A DNA stretch of 64,000 nt from Symbiodinium microadriaticum. Lineage: Eukaryota; Sar; Dinophyceae; Suessiales; Symbiodiniaceae. The translations under genes were made by a program, and so were the position numbers. Below the pieces are notes generated by a model that saw nothing but the letters and a program-made list of their open reading frames with translations, was not told the origin of the DNA and searched no databases. The stretch is from positions 349,339-413,338 of the forward strand of contig LSRX01000306.1 in the NCBI GenBank assembly GCA_001939145.1. The letters are read 5' to 3'. Shown piece after piece: positions 62,101 through 64,000 of the stretch. Positions within the stretch are counted from its first letter, which is position 1. Each line of letters starts with the position of its first letter.

Positions 62101-64000
62101 GATGTTTAAGGATTTGGCCCCGCCCAAACCTGCGCTGCGCCGCTGCAGAGGCCTATGCCACAGAACTGGAGGCTGCTGGAAATGCCACCACGCCGGGTGC
62201 CTGCACGAACATGGTGCCTCCAGGCGCTTTGGTCGCAGAGGGCTGGCAGAGATGTGAAGACGGCCGTCAACCCCTCTTGAAGCAGCACGAAGCGTCCGGC
62301 GCCCACGTTAGCCATCCCGCGCCAGGCTTCGTATATGAGGATGTGGCAACGTGCGTTCCAGACAACGTGACCTCCGTCCCTCTCTGACCCTTGGCGGCCC
62401 TCTCTCTCCTTTCGAAGAAGGGCCCCAAGCCAGCACGGAAGCCCAAGGCTGGCGATGTGCAGCGCCCCGATACACGATGGGCTGGCAGTTTTGGTACGCC
62501 TGCCTGGCACGTGTTGGCTCTTGGAAGTGCGGGCAACCGGGCCGCGAACTGCTGACGGACTTTCACGGTTGAATGTGAAGATGTATATCGGCAGGCGTGA
62601 GGCATGGCATGGGTGGCATTCTTTCAAAGTCTTTAATTGGGTTCTTGTCGAATCCTGCCGTGCGGTCTTGTCCTCCTGGGGAAGTAGGAGGCCGATAGCC
62701 GGCAGCGTGTTGTTCGCAGTGTCGTTTCGCAACACCGAAACAGTTGACCCAATGCTCCTGACCCCCTCACAGGAGACGGCACGGCAATCAGCCGAACTTC
62801 AGCGCTAAAGCTTTCCTTCCCCGCTCAGTGGACTCGTTGCCAGGCCCTGTTTGCGCTGCTGTGGCACAAAGCCCTGCTCGACGCCGTCTGCCAGTGCCCT
62901 CTGGCCAAAAAACCGCAGCCTCCTTCCCGAAAGTTCATGGCTCATTTCCGCCTTGAGCACTTCAGCTCGGTCCCCGAGGCCTCATCGCGGGGGCCGCCGG
63001 GGCCTGGTTCTTTGCCAGGCACGAGGAGAAGGCGCGGCCTGGCCTCGCCCCCCCAAAAAATACATGGGTGTTGGGTATTTGGGATGATTCGTCATGCCTC
63101 CTCGGTTTTTTTTTTTTTTTGGGGGGGGTCGCTGTGTCGGAAGGCCTCCACGTTCGTGTTCTGCCCCGCGTTCACGAACGCTGTCTTCTGGTCGCTCGGC
63201 TGGCCTTGAAGGAGCGCCAGGGAGGAGAGAGTGTTGCCAGAAGGCACTTGGGAAGTTTGGCCTTTGGCTCCCTGATCCTGGCCATTGTGTCTTGGCCTGG
63301 CCATTGGATGCAGTGAGTTCTTCATGGGCGCCTGGTTTGTGTTCCGAATCTGCAAGTAGGAAGACAAGCTGCTCCTGCCGACATGGGTGCAAGCTGCAAG
63401 GTGCAGTGGCTGAAGTGGTTCATGCGCGCTTTGGTTGCAGGAGTCCTTTTTGCAAGATCGTCCAAGCACACGGTGCTTGCTTGCAGGGGTATTAATTGGC
63501 AGTCGACCAACAGTCCGGGAAGGATAAACCTGAGCAATCGCAGAACTGAGACCCTTTTGATCTCTGGCGCTGCGAGGCTTCCTCTCAGAGCAAGCGAAGG
63601 CCAGCAAGAATCGGGTCCTGCAGCTGATCTTTTGCATTCTGGCCTGCTGCATCTGGTGCTTCGAGAGACTTCGGCGTGTTTAGGTACCAGCCGAGAGAGG
63701 AGAGCCTTGTAATTTATTCCTTTGCATTGCTTCTAGTTTTCAAGCCGAGGAAGCTCATCAAGTTCCTCAACAAGACGCTTGACACGCTCGCATCATGTTT
63801 CTGCTGTGTTCTGTCTGCCGCTTGGCGCTCGAAGGAACGCCTACATCCAGATTGCCTTGAAGGGCACGAACTTCTGTACTTCTGCCGCTGAGATGGCAAG
63901 GAAAGCCAAAAGCGGACACAAAAAGCGGGCATTGCGGATCGGCGGCAGGCCAGGAAGGCCTTCGAGCTGATCTTGCGGAACATCATCCGTTTCGGTGCCC
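59187..64000. repeat. Second copy of the 5143-bp block, cut by the window edge (4814 bp)
   Basis: Corresponds base for base, as far as compared, to 54044-58857. It includes the AT-rich intron (59210-59482), a fourth family-A element (59597-59692) and all SLC44-like exons. Confidence 0.95.
59187..64000 (+). CDS. SLC44/CTL-like exons, second block (partial at both ends)
   Basis: Carries the same exons 5143 bp later: from the middle of the span exon (TCTACGCCC at 59187) through LLGFAAVWLLLVV (about 59980), RRHLGSLAFGSLILA (about 63245), NRVLQLIFCILACCIW (about 63615), NAYIQIALKGTNFC (63836 onward) and the start of KAFELILRNIIRFGA, cut at 64000. It has no first exon of its own. If the genome is really like this, it is a partial duplication; if not, it is the same locus assembled twice, with the missing C-terminal exons beyond the window. 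Confidence 0.7.

Overview
The window looks like nuclear DNA of a dinoflagellate, most likely a Symbiodiniaceae alga. Reasons: (i) genes are cut into very small exons by introns of about 50-270 bp, many with GC or GA instead of GT at the donor; (ii) a 12-nt relic of the dinoflagellate spliced leader lies upstream of an intronless ORF; (iii) TTTAGGG-type repeats are scattered through the window; (iv) the 3' end of a dinoflagellate LINE ORF and a CCCH zinc-finger gene of a dinoflagellate type are present. Nothing looks bacterial, plasmid-like or viral. Species, and every family name, come from reading motifs, not from a search.

Layout. 0-0.6 kb: tail of a LINE reverse-transcriptase ORF. 0.6-11 kb: sparse; weak candidate genes mostly on the minus strand (4.1-5.0, 5.7-6.8 kb), microsatellites, and facing telomere-like arrays (8.3-9.2 kb) ending at a single-N contig join. 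11.3-14.1 kb: a GH16 beta-glucanase-type gene recovered by joining tiny exons. 14.5-15.8 kb: a CCCH zinc-finger gene. 17.0-17.7 kb: an intronless coiled-coil ORF behind a spliced-leader relic, followed by a telomere-like array with a recurring GC-rich block. 19-35 kb: poorly coding; a 389-bp assembly gap inside a minisatellite, long triplet repeats, a foldback sequence and scattered coding-like fragments.

35.8-39.4 kb: the most striking gene, an intronless 1210-codon type II membrane protein made of two copies of a sulfotransferase-like plus glycosyltransferase-like module. 39.4-52.3 kb: two families of short inverted-repeat elements and a many-exon WD40-repeat gene. 52.7 kb to the end: a choline-transporter-like (SLC44/CTL) gene. 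Its exons appear twice because 54044-59186 is repeated from 59187 to the window edge; the two blocks meet at a single N after a microsatellite and agree at every position sampled, so the repeat may be an assembly artefact.

All recognised genes from 11 kb onward are on the plus strand, consistent with the unidirectional gene clusters of dinoflagellates. No operon or shared pathway links them. The carbohydrate-active GH16 gene and the sulfotransferase/glycosyltransferase gene could both act on polysaccharides, but they are 22 kb apart and a link is only a guess. Exon limits marked approximate were chosen from reading frame, AG acceptors and family motifs.
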